Assembly (NCBI RefSeq): GCF_002836205.1
Contig: NZ_PJBE01000013.1
Location: forward strand, 3,521,645 to 3,585,644
Length of the DNA stretch: 64,000 nucleotides
DNA from: Shewanella sp. Choline-02u-19
Lineage (GTDB): Bacteria; Pseudomonadota; Gammaproteobacteria; Enterobacterales; Shewanellaceae
Direction: 5' to 3'
Position 1 is the first letter of the stretch. The number at the start of each line of letters is the position of its first letter. A program made the position numbers and the translations under genes. Below, in pieces: positions 36,933 to 46,064 of this stretch. Under the pieces are notes generated by a model, which worked only from the letters and a program-made list of their open reading frames with translations, did no database searches and had not been told where the DNA came from.

Positions 36933-38090
36933 ATGAACAGTTTTGACTATTACAACCCAACTCATATTAGCTTTGGCGAAGGCAAGATTGCCGAACTGGA
37001 TAACTTAGTCGCAAAAGATGCAAAAGTATTAATATTGTTTGGCGGCAATAGCGCCAAGAGTACTGGCACGCTAGATGAAGTAAAGGCAGCACTTGGACAG
37101 CGTGATGTTGTTGAGTTCGGCGGTATTGAGGCAAACCCAACTTACGAAACATTAATGAAAGCCGTTGAAGTTGTTAAGCAGCAAAATATTGATTTTCTAT
37201 TGGCGGTCGGTGGCGGCTCTGTTATTGATGGTACTAAGTTTGTCGCTGCTGCAGCCCTATTTGAAGGTGAGCCATGGGATATTCTTTTGAGCTGGGGCGC
37301 AAAAGTCACTCAAGCACTGCCATTTGGCACAGTGCTAACCTTGCCAGCCACAGGTTCTGAAATGAATAGTGCTAGCGTTGTTACCCGTAAAGAGTATCAG
37401 GCTAAGCTCTCTTTCATGAGCGACCATGTTTATCCAAAGTTTTCTGTTTTAGACCCAAGTAAAACTTTCACTCTACCAGAGCGCCAAGTGGCCAATGGGG
37501 TTGTCGATGCCTTTATTCACATCACTGAGCAGTACTTAACCTACCCTGTTAATGCTCCAGTACAAGACCGATTTGCCGAAGGCCTACTTCAAACGTTAAT
37601 CGAGCTTGGACCTAAAGCCCTCAGCGAACCAAAAGACTTTGATGTTAGAGCCAATCTCATGTGGGTTGCCACAATGGCTTTAAGCGGCGTGATCGGTCGC
37701 GGTGTTCCCCATGACTGGGCAACACATATGATTGGCCATGAACTTACCGCTTTATATGACATCGACCACGCTCGCACTATCGCTATCGTGCTGCCCGGTA
37801 TGCTGGATTGTCGCCGTGAAGGTAAGCAGGAGAAGTTACTGCAATATGCCGATCGCGTTTGGGGCATAGCCCAAGGCACTAACGATGAGATCATCGATGC
37901 TGCAATCGCTAAAACACGTGAATTTTTCGAAGCAATGGGCATTAAAACCCGCTTAAGCGACTATGATTTAGATGCCAGCAGTATCGACAAAATCATGGCA
38001 CAGCTTGAAGCTCATGGCATGACAGCGCTCGGTGAAAAACAAGATGTAGATTTAGCAATGAGTCGCAAAATTTTAGAGCGCAACCTTTAG
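36933..38090 (+). CDS. yqhD: NADPH-dependent aldehyde reductase YqhD (iron-type alcohol dehydrogenase)
   Basis: This 385-residue protein is colinear with E. coli YqhD (387), with the NADPH motif AVGGGSVIDGTKF, the segment TLPATGSEMNSASVV, and metal ligands in NGVVDAFIHITEQY and HDWATHMIGHELTALYDIDHA. It reduces toxic short aldehydes, including acrolein, methylglyoxal and lipid-peroxidation products. The NemR-type operator upstream suggests induction by electrophiles. Given the DMSP/acrylate genes 12 kb away, aldehydes of that route are possible substrates, but that is speculation. Confidence 0.95.
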   Translation: MNSFDYYNPTHISFGEGKIAELDNLVAKDAKVLILFGGNSAKSTGTLDEVKAALGQRDVVEFGGIEANPTYETLMKAVEVVKQQNIDFLLAVGGGSVIDGTKFVAAAALFEGEPWDILLSWGAKVTQALPFGTVLTLPATGSEMNSASVVTRKEYQAKLSFMSDHVYPKFSVLDPSKTFTLPERQVANGVVDAFIHITEQYLTYPVNAPVQDRFAEGLLQTLIELGPKALSEPKDFDVRANLMWVATMALSGVIGRGVPHDWATHMIGHELTALYDIDHARTIAIVLPGMLDCRREGKQEKLLQYADRVWGIAQGTNDEIIDAAIAKTREFFEAMGIKTRLSDYDLDASSIDKIMAQLEAHGMTALGEKQDVDLAMSRKILERNL

Positions 38091-38098
38091 TCGAGCAA

Positions 38099-38135
38099 GC
38101 GCACTTAAGCTTTAAATATACCCGCTAAAGTGCGC
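38099..38135 (+). terminator. Hairpin after yqhD
   Basis: GCGCACTT pairs with AAGTGCGC across a 21-base loop, without a T run; partial termination is likely and the next gene may still be cotranscribed. Confidence 0.4.
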
Positions 38136-38209
38136 TATCTAACTTATAACGAATACACTTTTGAATATCGTTTTTAACTAAAACGATTAAACATTAAAAA
38201 GGATTATAA

Positions 38210-38887
38210 ATGAACGTATTAATGGTACTGACCTCGCACGATAAATTAGGCGATACTGGTTTAAAAACAGGCTTTTGGTTAGAAGAATTTGCCAGCCCTT
38301 ATTACCGCTTTAAAGACAGCGGTTTTAACGTCACACTAGCATCACCAGCGGGCGGTCAACCACCGCTTGACCCAACCAGCGAGCAGCCAGACTTTCAAAC
38401 AGCAGCCACTGATAGATTCAATCAAGATAGTGACGCACAAAAGCTGCTAGCGACGACTCAAGTGCTTGCCAACATTAATGCTGAAGATTACGACGCCATT
38501 TTCTACCCTGGTGGCCACGGACCATTATGGGATCTGACTAATGACGCTAATTCAATCGCGTTAATTGAAACCTTCTATCAAGCAAGCAAGCCCGTCGGCT
38601 TAGTGTGCCATGCTCCCGGCGCACTGAAAAATGTCAAAGCCGCTGATGGTACTCCATTGGTTGCGGGTAAGAAGGTTACTGGCTTTACCAACACCGAAGA
38701 AGCTGCCGTGCAGCTTACCGATATCGTGCCTTACCTTGTTGAAGATATGATGATCCAACACGGCGCCCTTTACAGTAAAGGCGATGACTGGGCGAGCTAC
38801 TTAGCGGTTGATGGTCACCTAATTACGGGCCAAAACCCAGCATCATCTGAAGTGGTTGCCGATGAGATAATCAAGCAGCTTAAATAG
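38210..38887 (+). CDS. DJ-1/PfpI family protein (Hsp31-like glyoxalase III type)
   Basis: This 225-residue protein of the class I glutamine-amidotransferase-like superfamily has the nucleophile Cys in GLVCHAPGALKN (about residue 139) with the following His, and an early Glu in GFWLEEFASPYY. The organisation resembles Hsp31/YDR533C glyoxalases that convert methylglyoxal to lactate without cofactor. The position after yqhD in a NemR-type unit fits carbonyl detoxification. Confidence 0.88.
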   Translation: MNVLMVLTSHDKLGDTGLKTGFWLEEFASPYYRFKDSGFNVTLASPAGGQPPLDPTSEQPDFQTAATDRFNQDSDAQKLLATTQVLANINAEDYDAIFYPGGHGPLWDLTNDANSIALIETFYQASKPVGLVCHAPGALKNVKAADGTPLVAGKKVTGFTNTEEAAVQLTDIVPYLVEDMMIQHGALYSKGDDWASYLAVDGHLITGQNPASSEVVADEIIKQLK

Positions 38888-38904
38888 CCTATTGCTGTTC
38901 AAAT

Positions 38905-38923
38905 AAAGGGGCTTTGCCCCTTT
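38905..38923 (+). terminator. Rho-independent terminator
   Basis: AAAGGGGC-TTT-GCCCCTTT directly after the DJ-1/PfpI gene. Confidence 0.75.
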
Positions 38924-38999
38924 CTATCAATGCTTCCCGTTTTCTCTCACTCTATCCGTTGTCGCCATACCCACGGCGAACAATAGCAAAGGACAGCCA

Positions 39000-39623
39000 A
39001 TGATCACCTTGCACCATTTAAACAAATCTCGCTCAAAACGTATTATCTGGTTACTAGAAGAGCTTGGACTAGATTACCAAATCAAAGCTTACCAACGAGA
39101 TAGCCAAACATTTTTAGCCCCGCCAGAGCTTAAGGCTATTCATCCACTCGGTAAGTCACCGGTGATCGAATATAACCAACAGATTATTGCCGAATCAGGG
39201 GCGATCACTGAATATCTTATTGACGCTCACGCGGCAGGAAAGCTAGCGCCAGAGAAAGGCAGTAAAGACTATGTCGAGTATCTCCAGTGGCTACATTTTG
39301 CGGAAAGTTCGGCAATGCTGCCATTGTTGCTCAGAATGTTTGTTGCCAAAGATGGTTGCCAAACTAACTTTTTAGAAGGTTACGCCGCTGTTGAAACTGA
39401 AAAAGTGCTTAGCTATGTTAATCAGGCCTTAGAGGGTAAGCGCTACCTAGTGGCTGATAAGCTCACTGGTGCAGATATTATGATGTCGTTTATCGTTGAG
39501 ATGTTAGTTGCCAGCGGTGAGGCAGATAAATACCCAAATATTGCCGCTTACGCAAAACAGTTGAACCAGCATGCCAATAGCGCTAAAGCGGGTGAAATTG
39601 AACAGCAATATGACAACAGTTAG
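39000..39623 (+). CDS. Glutathione S-transferase
   Basis: This 207-residue protein has a thioredoxin-like N-domain (MITLHHLNKSRSKRIIWLLEELGLDYQIK) with Ser near residue 11 in the catalytic position, the glutathione-binding ESGAITEYLID segment at 65-75, and a helical C-domain. It joins the electrophile-defence set upstream (nemR, yqhD, DJ-1), though a terminator precedes it. The specific substrate is unknown. Confidence 0.9.
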   Translation: MITLHHLNKSRSKRIIWLLEELGLDYQIKAYQRDSQTFLAPPELKAIHPLGKSPVIEYNQQIIAESGAITEYLIDAHAAGKLAPEKGSKDYVEYLQWLHFAESSAMLPLLLRMFVAKDGCQTNFLEGYAAVETEKVLSYVNQALEGKRYLVADKLTGADIMMSFIVEMLVASGEADKYPNIAAYAKQLNQHANSAKAGEIEQQYDNS

Positions 39624-39654
39624 CAGTTCTTAGACTAAGTTAACCGATTACAAA

Positions 39655-39678
39655 AAAGGCAGCCTATAGGCTGCCTTT
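39655..39678. terminator. Bidirectional rho-independent terminator
   Basis: Perfect 10-bp stem AAAGGCAGCC/GGCTGCCTTT with TATA loop between the GST gene and the convergent lysozyme-inhibitor gene. Confidence 0.85.
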
Positions 39679-39748
39679 ATGTTTACTGAATTCATGAACT
39701 AAAACGATTGAGCTATGGTGCTTAACGCAAGATATCACCTCTGCAGCG

Positions 39749-40327
39749 CTAGCGAATTTTACAAATAGAGTGCTTATCAAAATAACGGACGCTTGCTTCG
39801 CCATGATGTTCCCAAAACTCAAAGTTTGCCCCTTGATATTTAGCACCACTGCCACTGGGTACATTCGTCGCCAGCAGTTGTTGCTCATCAAAGGTAAAAA
39901 CAGCCGTGACTGGATCTAACTGGGTATAAAAAACAGCAGTAATTGGTGGGAAACCCTCACAATCAAACAGAACACCCGCAGGGACCTCTAATAATCCACC
40001 TTGGATTTGTAACTCTATAATCCGACTTTGATAGTTTTGCACCACACACTCACGCACACTTACACTTTGTGCTTTCCAGCAGTCATTACGGCCTTTTATC
40101 CAGCCTCTTTGCATCGCTTTGGGTTGTTCTTCTGTAGGGATGCTTTTCAAAGCTTGTTTATATACTGTCGCTATTGTTCTATCTAATGATGCTAGCTCAT
40201 CATCTTGGCAGATCAGATGCTCTACTGCACCACTGGCCTTATTACAGTCAAAACTAGGCGATGCCGCTAAAGTTGAAAAACTGCTCATGCTGACCAACAC
40301 CAGAAATAAAATTTTATTCAAAGCCAT
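39749..40327 (-). CDS. LprI-MliC fusion, probable lysozyme inhibitor
   Basis: This 192-residue exported protein starts at ATG 40327 with GAGG 7 bases upstream and a signal peptide ending LAA/SPS. An LprI/DUF1311 domain (FDCNKASGAVEHLICQDDELASLDRTIATVYKQAL, with W-x-R-x-R-x-x-C style end) occupies residues about 25-105. A second domain (FDCEGFPPITAVFY, FTFDEQQLLATNVPSGSGAKYQG) resembles MliC, the C-type lysozyme inhibitor. Both domains are inhibitors in their own families, so this looks like a two-headed inhibitor protecting the cell wall from host or predator lysozymes. Confidence 0.82.
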   Translation of the reverse strand: MALNKILFLVLVSMSSFSTLAASPSFDCNKASGAVEHLICQDDELASLDRTIATVYKQALKSIPTEEQPKAMQRGWIKGRNDCWKAQSVSVRECVVQNYQSRIIELQIQGGLLEVPAGVLFDCEGFPPITAVFYTQLDPVTAVFTFDEQQLLATNVPSGSGAKYQGANFEFWEHHGEASVRYFDKHSICKIR

Positions 40328-40618
40328 CATCCACCTCAAACTATACTGTAAAAATTAGCATTATAACGACTCGCTGCAATCCGTCATATCGAGCTCTACT
40401 ATTGGTATTATACTTAGACCAACAACATTGCCACAATTAAGGGGAAATATGGATCTGCTCACTGTGCAGTTAACACCTACATTAGCATATAAGCACCGAC
40501 CTTAGGTTCACAACCTGGATTGCTTAGACAAATGCATAATTATCGTCAATAAAATTCATGATTTATTATTGAAAAGACGCTAGTCTGAGAGAGCAAACGT
40601 GCCACAAAGGAACTCACT
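40328..40618. other. Intergenic region, divergent
   Basis: About 290 bases between the lysozyme-inhibitor gene and the DUF4124 gene; promoters for both are expected here and nothing else is supported. Confidence 0.5.
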
Positions 40619-41137
40619 ATGCGCCTAGGTTTTTTGGTTTTAATGCTGCTTGTCAGCCCATTTATCCATGCGACAGTATACAAATGGGTAGATCAGGACG
40701 GTAAAATACATTTTTCCGATCAGCCCGTAAAAAATGCTGAAGTCGTTGAGTTTAACAAGAACACCGAGAACCAAATAAAACTTCCCCCGCCTCCCAGTCC
40801 ATCAAATAGTCATTTATCTCCTACTGGCGATAAGATTAATTACCGCATGCGTATCGCCTCTCCTAACGAAGAAGAAACGGTAAGAAGTAATGAAGGTAAT
40901 ATTTCAATCGCACTGCAGATTGAACCTGAACTTGCTCCCTCACATCTATTAGTGCTGTTTATGGACGGTAAGCAACAAAGTGATGCTCAACAAAGCGGTT
41001 TGTTCCAAGTGAATAATGTCGACCGCGGTGAACATACTTTTATTATCAAAGCACTAACACAAGACGGCAAACTACTTGCATCAACTCTCCCAAGGAAAAT
41101 TTTTCTTCACCGGACAATACAGAATAGAGCAAGATAA
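40619..41137 (+). CDS. DUF4124 domain exported protein
   Basis: This 172-residue protein has a signal peptide (residues 1-19) followed at once by the DUF4124 signature YKWVDQDGKIHFSDQP. The C-terminal half looks like an Ig-type beta domain. DUF4124 proteins are often found beside glnA/ntrBC in gammaproteobacteria, as here; their role is not known. Confidence 0.85.
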   Translation: MRLGFLVLMLLVSPFIHATVYKWVDQDGKIHFSDQPVKNAEVVEFNKNTENQIKLPPPPSPSNSHLSPTGDKINYRMRIASPNEEETVRSNEGNISIALQIEPELAPSHLLVLFMDGKQQSDAQQSGLFQVNNVDRGEHTFIIKALTQDGKLLASTLPRKIFLHRTIQNRAR

Positions 41138-41237
41138 TGTCTGCTCTCATTCGCGAATAATTAGTTAACACGAATAAATACATTCACTTAACTAGTTTAG
41201 CTTAATGTTATTGCTCCGATGAAGTCGAGTTGCAGAC

Positions 41238-41254
41238 CGCACCACTTTGGTGCA
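41238..41254. promoter_or_regulatory. NtrC site 1 before ntrB
   Basis: CGCACCACTTTGGTGCA, a full NtrC dyad; it shares its last four bases with site 2. Confidence 0.8.
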
Positions 41255-41267
41255 CCATAGTGGTGCA
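41251..41267. promoter_or_regulatory. NtrC site 2 before ntrB
   Basis: TGCACCATAGTGGTGCA, a full dyad. A half site (CCCAAAATGGTGCA) follows at 41281-41294, 22 bases before the ntrB start. The closeness to the start suggests autorepression by NtrC; no sigma-54 -24/-12 pair was found here. Confidence 0.8.
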
Positions 41268-41316
41268 ACTAAGTTAGAATCCCAAAATGGTGCAACTGAT
41301 TAAGGCGGAGTAGCAG

Positions 41317-42357
41317 ATGGATACAGGTTTATTGCTCAATCACTTAGTGACTGCAGTGCTCGTTATCAATGATGAGCTGGAACTGCTTTACACTAATGTT
41401 GCTACTGAGCAGCTTTTGGGCGTTAGCAATAACAAGCTACTTGAACTGAGTTTGCCTGAGCATTATCAAACATTGGCCGTTGATCTTCCTATGCTGCAAT
41501 TAGCAATTAAAAATAACCAAGGACTGACCGTTAATACCGTTTCACTGGTCACTCTCGATGGTCAACAACACACTGTCGATGTCACCCTAACACCGATAGA
41601 ACAAGAGCATGGTCAGGCCTTATTAGAGCTACGACAGGTCGATCAACAAAGGCGTATCCACCAGCAATTAACTCAAGATGCACAGCAACAAGCCGCTCAA
41701 TTTCTAGTGCGAAACCTCGCACATGAAATAAAAAACCCGTTAGCTGGACTAAGAGGGGCTGCGCAGCTGTTATCTCGAGAGCTTGAAGAGGCTGAACTCA
41801 GAGAGTTTACCGACTTGATTATTGAACAAGCAGATCGTTTAAGAGGGTTAGTAGACCGGTTATTAGGCCCACAAAAGCCAACACAGCACCGTCTTTATAA
41901 TATCCATGAAGTGGTACATAAAGTATTACAACTGGTCAATTTAACCCTGCCTGACAATGTTACCTTGTTGCAAGATTATGATCCTTCGATCCCTGATATT
42001 GAAATGGATCCAGACCAACTGCAACAGGTTGTGCTAAATATTGTGCAAAATGCGGTGCAAGCACTCGATATGACCGGCGGTAATATCCGCATAAAAACGC
42101 GCACTCAGCATCAAATAACGATTGGTACACAACGACATAAATTAGTGTTGATGCTATCAGTAATCGATAACGGTCCAGGCATTAACCCCGACTTAATAGA
42201 TACGCTGTTTTATCCCATGGTCACAGGCCGTGAACAAGGTTCAGGCCTAGGATTATCGATTGCGCATAACTTTGCCCGATTGCACGGCGGCCGAATTGAA
42301 TGTGACTCTTCTGTTGGACGCACCGAGTTCACCATCACTCTACCCATCAATAGCTAA
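41317..42357 (+). CDS. glnL: Nitrogen regulation sensor kinase NtrB
   Basis: This 346-residue soluble kinase has an N-terminal PAS domain, the phosphoacceptor His136 in LAHEIKNPLAGLRGAAQLL, and the ATPase motifs NVVQNAVQA-like NIVQNAVQAL, DNGPGI and GSGLGLSI. It phosphorylates or dephosphorylates NtrC according to PII and thus glutamine status. It is followed 17 bases later by ntrC. Three NtrC sites in its leader imply feedback control. Confidence 0.97.
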   Translation: MDTGLLLNHLVTAVLVINDELELLYTNVATEQLLGVSNNKLLELSLPEHYQTLAVDLPMLQLAIKNNQGLTVNTVSLVTLDGQQHTVDVTLTPIEQEHGQALLELRQVDQQRRIHQQLTQDAQQQAAQFLVRNLAHEIKNPLAGLRGAAQLLSRELEEAELREFTDLIIEQADRLRGLVDRLLGPQKPTQHRLYNIHEVVHKVLQLVNLTLPDNVTLLQDYDPSIPDIEMDPDQLQQVVLNIVQNAVQALDMTGGNIRIKTRTQHQITIGTQRHKLVLMLSVIDNGPGINPDLIDTLFYPMVTGREQGSGLGLSIAHNFARLHGGRIECDSSVGRTEFTITLPINS

Positions 42358-42374
42358 ATGAGGAAAACAACAAC

Positions 42375-43784
42375 ATGACTGAACAAGTATGGGTCCTCGA
42401 TGATGATAGTTCTATTCGCTGGGTGCTTGAAAAATCATTACAAGGCGCCAAGCTCAGCAGTGCCAGTTTTGCCGCTGCCGAGTCATTGTGGGATGCCCTT
42501 GAAACAGCGCAGCCCAAAGTGATTGTGTCTGACATTCGCATGCCAGGTACCGACGGCTTAACGCTACTAGAACGTCTACAAACCCATTATCCACATATTC
42601 CCGTTATCATTATGACCGCCCACTCCGACCTTGATAGCGCAGTCAGTGCTTATCAAGCAGGCGCATTTGAGTACCTGCCTAAGCCGTTTGATATTGATGA
42701 AGCCATCTCCCTCGTTGAACGCGCGATTACGCACGCTAACGAACAAAGTAATAGCAGTGCACCTGCAGAACCCGTTGTTGCCACTCCCGAAATAATTGGT
42801 GAAGCGCCGGCAATGCAAGAAGTTTTTAGAGCCATAGGTCGATTATCACGCTCATCGATTAGCGTACTGATTAATGGTCAATCGGGTACCGGTAAAGAGC
42901 TGGTCGCCAGTGCATTACACAAGCACAGTCCCCGAAAAGGTAAGCCCTTCATTGCAATTAATATGGCGGCGATCCCTAAAGATTTAATCGAGTCGGAGCT
43001 GTTTGGCCATGAAAAAGGCGCCTTTACTGGCGCTGGAAATGTTCGCCAAGGTCGATTTGAACAAGCAAATGGTGGCACACTCTTTTTAGATGAAATTGGT
43101 GACATGCCTTTGGATGTACAAACTCGTTTGTTACGAGTGCTAGCCGATGGTCAGTTCTATCGCGTAGGCGGTCACTCTCCCGTACAGGTTGATGTGCGTA
43201 TTATTGCTGCAACGCACCAAAATTTAGAACAACTCGTGCAAGCAGGCGGCTTTAGAGAGGATTTGTTTCATCGTTTGAATGTGATCAGAGTGCATCTGCC
43301 GCCGTTATCGCAACGACGAGAAGACATTGCCCAGCTCGCACGTCACTTTTTAGTTATCGCAGCAAAAGAGATCGATGTAGAGCCCAAAATTCTGACGAAG
43401 GAAACAGCCAATAAGCTAGCAACACTGCCTTGGCCTGGTAATGTTCGTCAGCTAGAAAACACTTGTCGTTGGTTAACCGTGATGGCGTCTGGACAAGAAA
43501 TTTTGCCACAAGATCTGCCTCCAGAACTGCTAGAGGAACCCGCAGTATCTCACGACCAACACACTGGCACTGCCGACTGGGAAGCTGCATTAAAACGTTG
43601 GATAGATCAGCGCTTAGCAGAGGGTGAAAGTAACTTGCTCACTGAAGTGCAGCCCGCTTTTGAACGGATATTGCTAGAAACAGCCCTAAAACACACCAAT
43701 GGCCATAAACAAGAAGCTGCTAAACGTTTAGGCTGGGGGCGTAATACTTTAACTCGTAAACTGAAAGAGTTGGCGATGGAATAA
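42375..43784 (+). CDS. glnG: Nitrogen regulation response regulator NtrC
   Basis: This 469-residue protein has the three standard parts: receiver (phospho-Asp53 in VSDIRMPG), sigma-54 AAA+ domain (Walker A GQSGTGKE, the sigma-54 contact GAFTGA, Walker B GGTLFLDEIGDMP), and a Fis-type helix-turn-helix at the C-terminus (QEAAKRLGWGRNTLTRKLKEL). It activates glnA from the site at 26083 and probably binds its own leader. A terminator follows. Confidence 0.98.
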   Translation: MTEQVWVLDDDSSIRWVLEKSLQGAKLSSASFAAAESLWDALETAQPKVIVSDIRMPGTDGLTLLERLQTHYPHIPVIIMTAHSDLDSAVSAYQAGAFEYLPKPFDIDEAISLVERAITHANEQSNSSAPAEPVVATPEIIGEAPAMQEVFRAIGRLSRSSISVLINGQSGTGKELVASALHKHSPRKGKPFIAINMAAIPKDLIESELFGHEKGAFTGAGNVRQGRFEQANGGTLFLDEIGDMPLDVQTRLLRVLADGQFYRVGGHSPVQVDVRIIAATHQNLEQLVQAGGFREDLFHRLNVIRVHLPPLSQRREDIAQLARHFLVIAAKEIDVEPKILTKETANKLATLPWPGNVRQLENTCRWLTVMASGQEILPQDLPPELLEEPAVSHDQHTGTADWEAALKRWIDQRLAEGESNLLTEVQPAFERILLETALKHTNGHKQEAAKRLGWGRNTLTRKLKELAME

Positions 43785-43810
43785 AGAGCAGCACCAGAGT
43801 GTGACACTAA

Positions 43811-43837
43811 AAAAGGATATCGTTTGATATCCTTTTT
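43811..43837. terminator. Rho-independent terminator of ntrBC (bidirectional)
   Basis: Perfect 11-bp stem AAAAGGATATC/GATATCCTTTT with GTTT loop; also usable by the convergent outer-membrane barrel gene. Confidence 0.85.
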
Positions 43838-43875
43838 ATATTTCAGTGTTGCGCTCTAATACGCTCTAGCATTGA

Positions 43876-44430
43876 CTAGAACTGGTAATGCATACCTAAG
43901 GTCACGTTTGACAAATCGATGTCAAAATCACTGGCACCAAAATCATCTGAATCCAGATCTGCTGAGGTATAATCGTATCCTAAACGGATATTGAGATTGT
44001 TAGTCAGCGCTGCGTTAACACCGGCACCCGCAGTCAAACCAACGCCTGTGTAATCTACATCACGAAATACACCGTCCATGATTACCGCTACAGACGCTAC
44101 ACCCACTTTACCGTATAAAGAAAATGTATCGTTGATAACCCATGTGAACTTAGGTGCAACAGAAAATGAAGCTGCATAAACATCAACAAAATCTTCATCG
44201 ACGAAGTTATTAGTAATATAAAGAGTGCCTTCTAGACCGAACCACTCATTGAAGTTGTATCCACCATAAGCACCATAGCTTTGGCCTGATTCGGAGTCGC
44301 CCTCAACATCAGCGGAAAATGCGCCAATTTGACCACCCACATATGCTCCAATGCGATCCGTCTCTGCAGAAGCAATATTTGAAGCCGCCAACCCTAAAAC
44401 AGCTAACGCTACAATTGATAATTTTTTCAT
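43876..44430 (-). CDS. Outer membrane beta-barrel protein (OmpA/OmpX-like small barrel)
   Basis: This 184-residue protein starts at ATG 44430 at the head of a normal signal peptide (MKKLSIVALAVLGLAASNIASA). The mature part alternates polar and aromatic residues in eight or so strands and ends with a terminal Phe (LGMHYQF), the signal for outer-membrane insertion. It belongs to the porin-like small-barrel group; ligand unknown. Confidence 0.85.
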   Translation of the reverse strand: MKKLSIVALAVLGLAASNIASAETDRIGAYVGGQIGAFSADVEGDSESGQSYGAYGGYNFNEWFGLEGTLYITNNFVDEDFVDVYAASFSVAPKFTWVINDTFSLYGKVGVASVAVIMDGVFRDVDYTGVGLTAGAGVNAALTNNLNIRLGYDYTSADLDSDDFGASDFDIDLSNVTLGMHYQF

Positions 44431-44601
44431 GATGATTCCCTTACATCGTTTTAATGCGAAGGAATTTAGCACAGTAAAGATACAAATTGCGACAACTATG
44501 TTTAAGTAATTATATTAACTACCTATTTACAACAAACAAAGAACCAAGAGATAACCATCAGCACAAAACACTCAGCGTTTTTACTTGTCATCCATCAATA
44601 A

Positions 44602-45471
44602 TTACACTGGATCTTGGTGAATAATCACCTCAGCATAGTTAAACTCTCGCCGGATCCGAATGGACGTTTCAACGGCTATGGTATGAGCCTGTTCCAAGCT
44701 CAGCGAGCCATCTAACTCCAAATGAAATTGAATAAACATGGTCTTACCCGACTCTCTTGTTCTGAGATCATGGATGCCCCTAACTTGAAGATCAAGGATC
44801 GCGATCTCGGTGATTTTATCTCGAGTTTCATCATCTAGCTCTCTGTCTAACAGTGACTGTACCGACTTATACGCTAAACCAATCGCTTGTTGGCCAATGA
44901 AAAGTGCAATCAGCACAGCAAATAAGCCATCGGCCCACCACCAGCCATATTGTGATAAAACCAATGCCAATAACACTGCAGCATTCAAGAACAAATCCGA
45001 CTTATAATGCAACGCATCAGCCTCGACTATCGTGCTTGAGGTAGCTGCCAAGGCTCTTTTCTGCAGCATCACTAGAGCGAAGGTAAGCACTATCGCGATA
45101 ATCGACACAATCACACCGAGAGTGGCATGCTTTACTTCAATAGGGTTGATGAGTCGCTCCCCCCCATGGAAAAGCAGTAAAAATGCAGAACCTAGAATAA
45201 ATGCAGATTGGGCAAGTGCTGCTAACGGTTCAGCTTTACCATGGCCGTACCGATGATCTTGATCGGCGGGAACTATCGCATAGCGGATGGCAATAAAGTT
45301 AACGATAGACGCCAAAGCATCAGCAAAAGAGTCTGTTAAAGATGCCAGCATACTGGCTGAGCCAGAATACATCCATGCGGCTAACTTTATGGTGATTAGG
45401 GTTAAGGCTGTAGCAACCGCTGCGCGGCTGGCAAGCTTCACCCAAAAATCATATTGGGAAGTGTCATTCAT
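44602..45471 (-). CDS. fieF: Cation diffusion facilitator FieF-type metal efflux protein
   Basis: This 289-residue six-helix transporter has the intramembrane metal site D-x3-D in SLTDSFADA on helix 2 and H-x3-D in DALHYKSDLFLN on helix 5, plus the linker HRYGHGKAEPLAAL. The C-terminal cytoplasmic domain carries His residues in VRGIHDLRTRESG and IQFHLELDG. It exports Fe2+/Zn2+ in exchange for protons. It sits beside cpxP as in enteric bacteria. Confidence 0.95.
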   Translation of the reverse strand: MNDTSQYDFWVKLASRAAVATALTLITIKLAAWMYSGSASMLASLTDSFADALASIVNFIAIRYAIVPADQDHRYGHGKAEPLAALAQSAFILGSAFLLLFHGGERLINPIEVKHATLGVIVSIIAIVLTFALVMLQKRALAATSSTIVEADALHYKSDLFLNAAVLLALVLSQYGWWWADGLFAVLIALFIGQQAIGLAYKSVQSLLDRELDDETRDKITEIAILDLQVRGIHDLRTRESGKTMFIQFHLELDGSLSLEQAHTIAVETSIRIRREFNYAEVIIHQDPV

Positions 45472-45527
45472 AAGATCGATTTACAAGTAAAGTAAGGGAA
45501 GTCCAGATCTTAAGTTTATATCAAACT

Positions 45528-45553
45528 GAGGGGGAAAACTGATGATCCCCCTC
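45528..45553 (-). terminator. Hairpin after cpxP
   Basis: GAGGGGG pairs with CCCCCTC across a 12-base loop, between cpxP and fieF; T run weak. Confidence 0.5.
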
Positions 45554-45578
45554 ATGTTTAATATCGATCATATGTAAA

Positions 45579-46064
45579 TCATCTTTTGTGGTGTTTGTTT
45601 TTGGCAAAACGTTGCTCAAATTTCTGTTGCTGCTCAGGTGTCAGCAGTTGATAAACCTCGTTTTGCAGTTTCATCATATTGACTGCTTTTTGTTGACGCG
45701 CTTCCTGCTTAGCCATTAATGCTTGCTTCACCTCTGCCTCATTGAAATTAGCAGCAGTGATAAATGCTAGCATCTGTGTTTTTTGCGCTGCACGCTCCTC
45801 TTTCGAAGGACGGTTTAGCTCCATCTCTTCACGATGCGAACTCAATATGGCTTTGACTTGAGTTTTTTGTTCATCAGATAAATCTAAACCGCGGAACATT
45901 TTACGCATTTTATCATGATGCCCGCCACGCTCACCTTTCATCTGATGATACTCTTGCTGGTTATGGTGTTTAGACTGTTCATCCGCGGCACGCACTGTAA
46001 CAGTGAGTAATGTGGTACTTGCCACTAACGCCAATAATCCTGCTTTTAAAGTATTCTTTTTCAT
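45579..46064 (-). CDS. cpxP: Spy/CpxP family periplasmic chaperone, likely CpxP
   Basis: This 161-residue helical periplasmic protein has a signal peptide (cleavage near VRAADEQ) and the two LTxxQ-type motifs of the family (LSDEQKTQV and LTPEQQQKF), with His-rich stretches. It is divergent from cpxRA and preceded by a CpxR box, so it should be the Cpx-induced inhibitor of CpxA. Spy is the alternative, but the context favours CpxP. Confidence 0.88.
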   Translation of the reverse strand: MKKNTLKAGLLALVASTTLLTVTVRAADEQSKHHNQQEYHQMKGERGGHHDKMRKMFRGLDLSDEQKTQVKAILSSHREEMELNRPSKEERAAQKTQMLAFITAANFNEAEVKQALMAKQEARQQKAVNMMKLQNEVYQLLTPEQQQKFEQRFAKNKHHKR

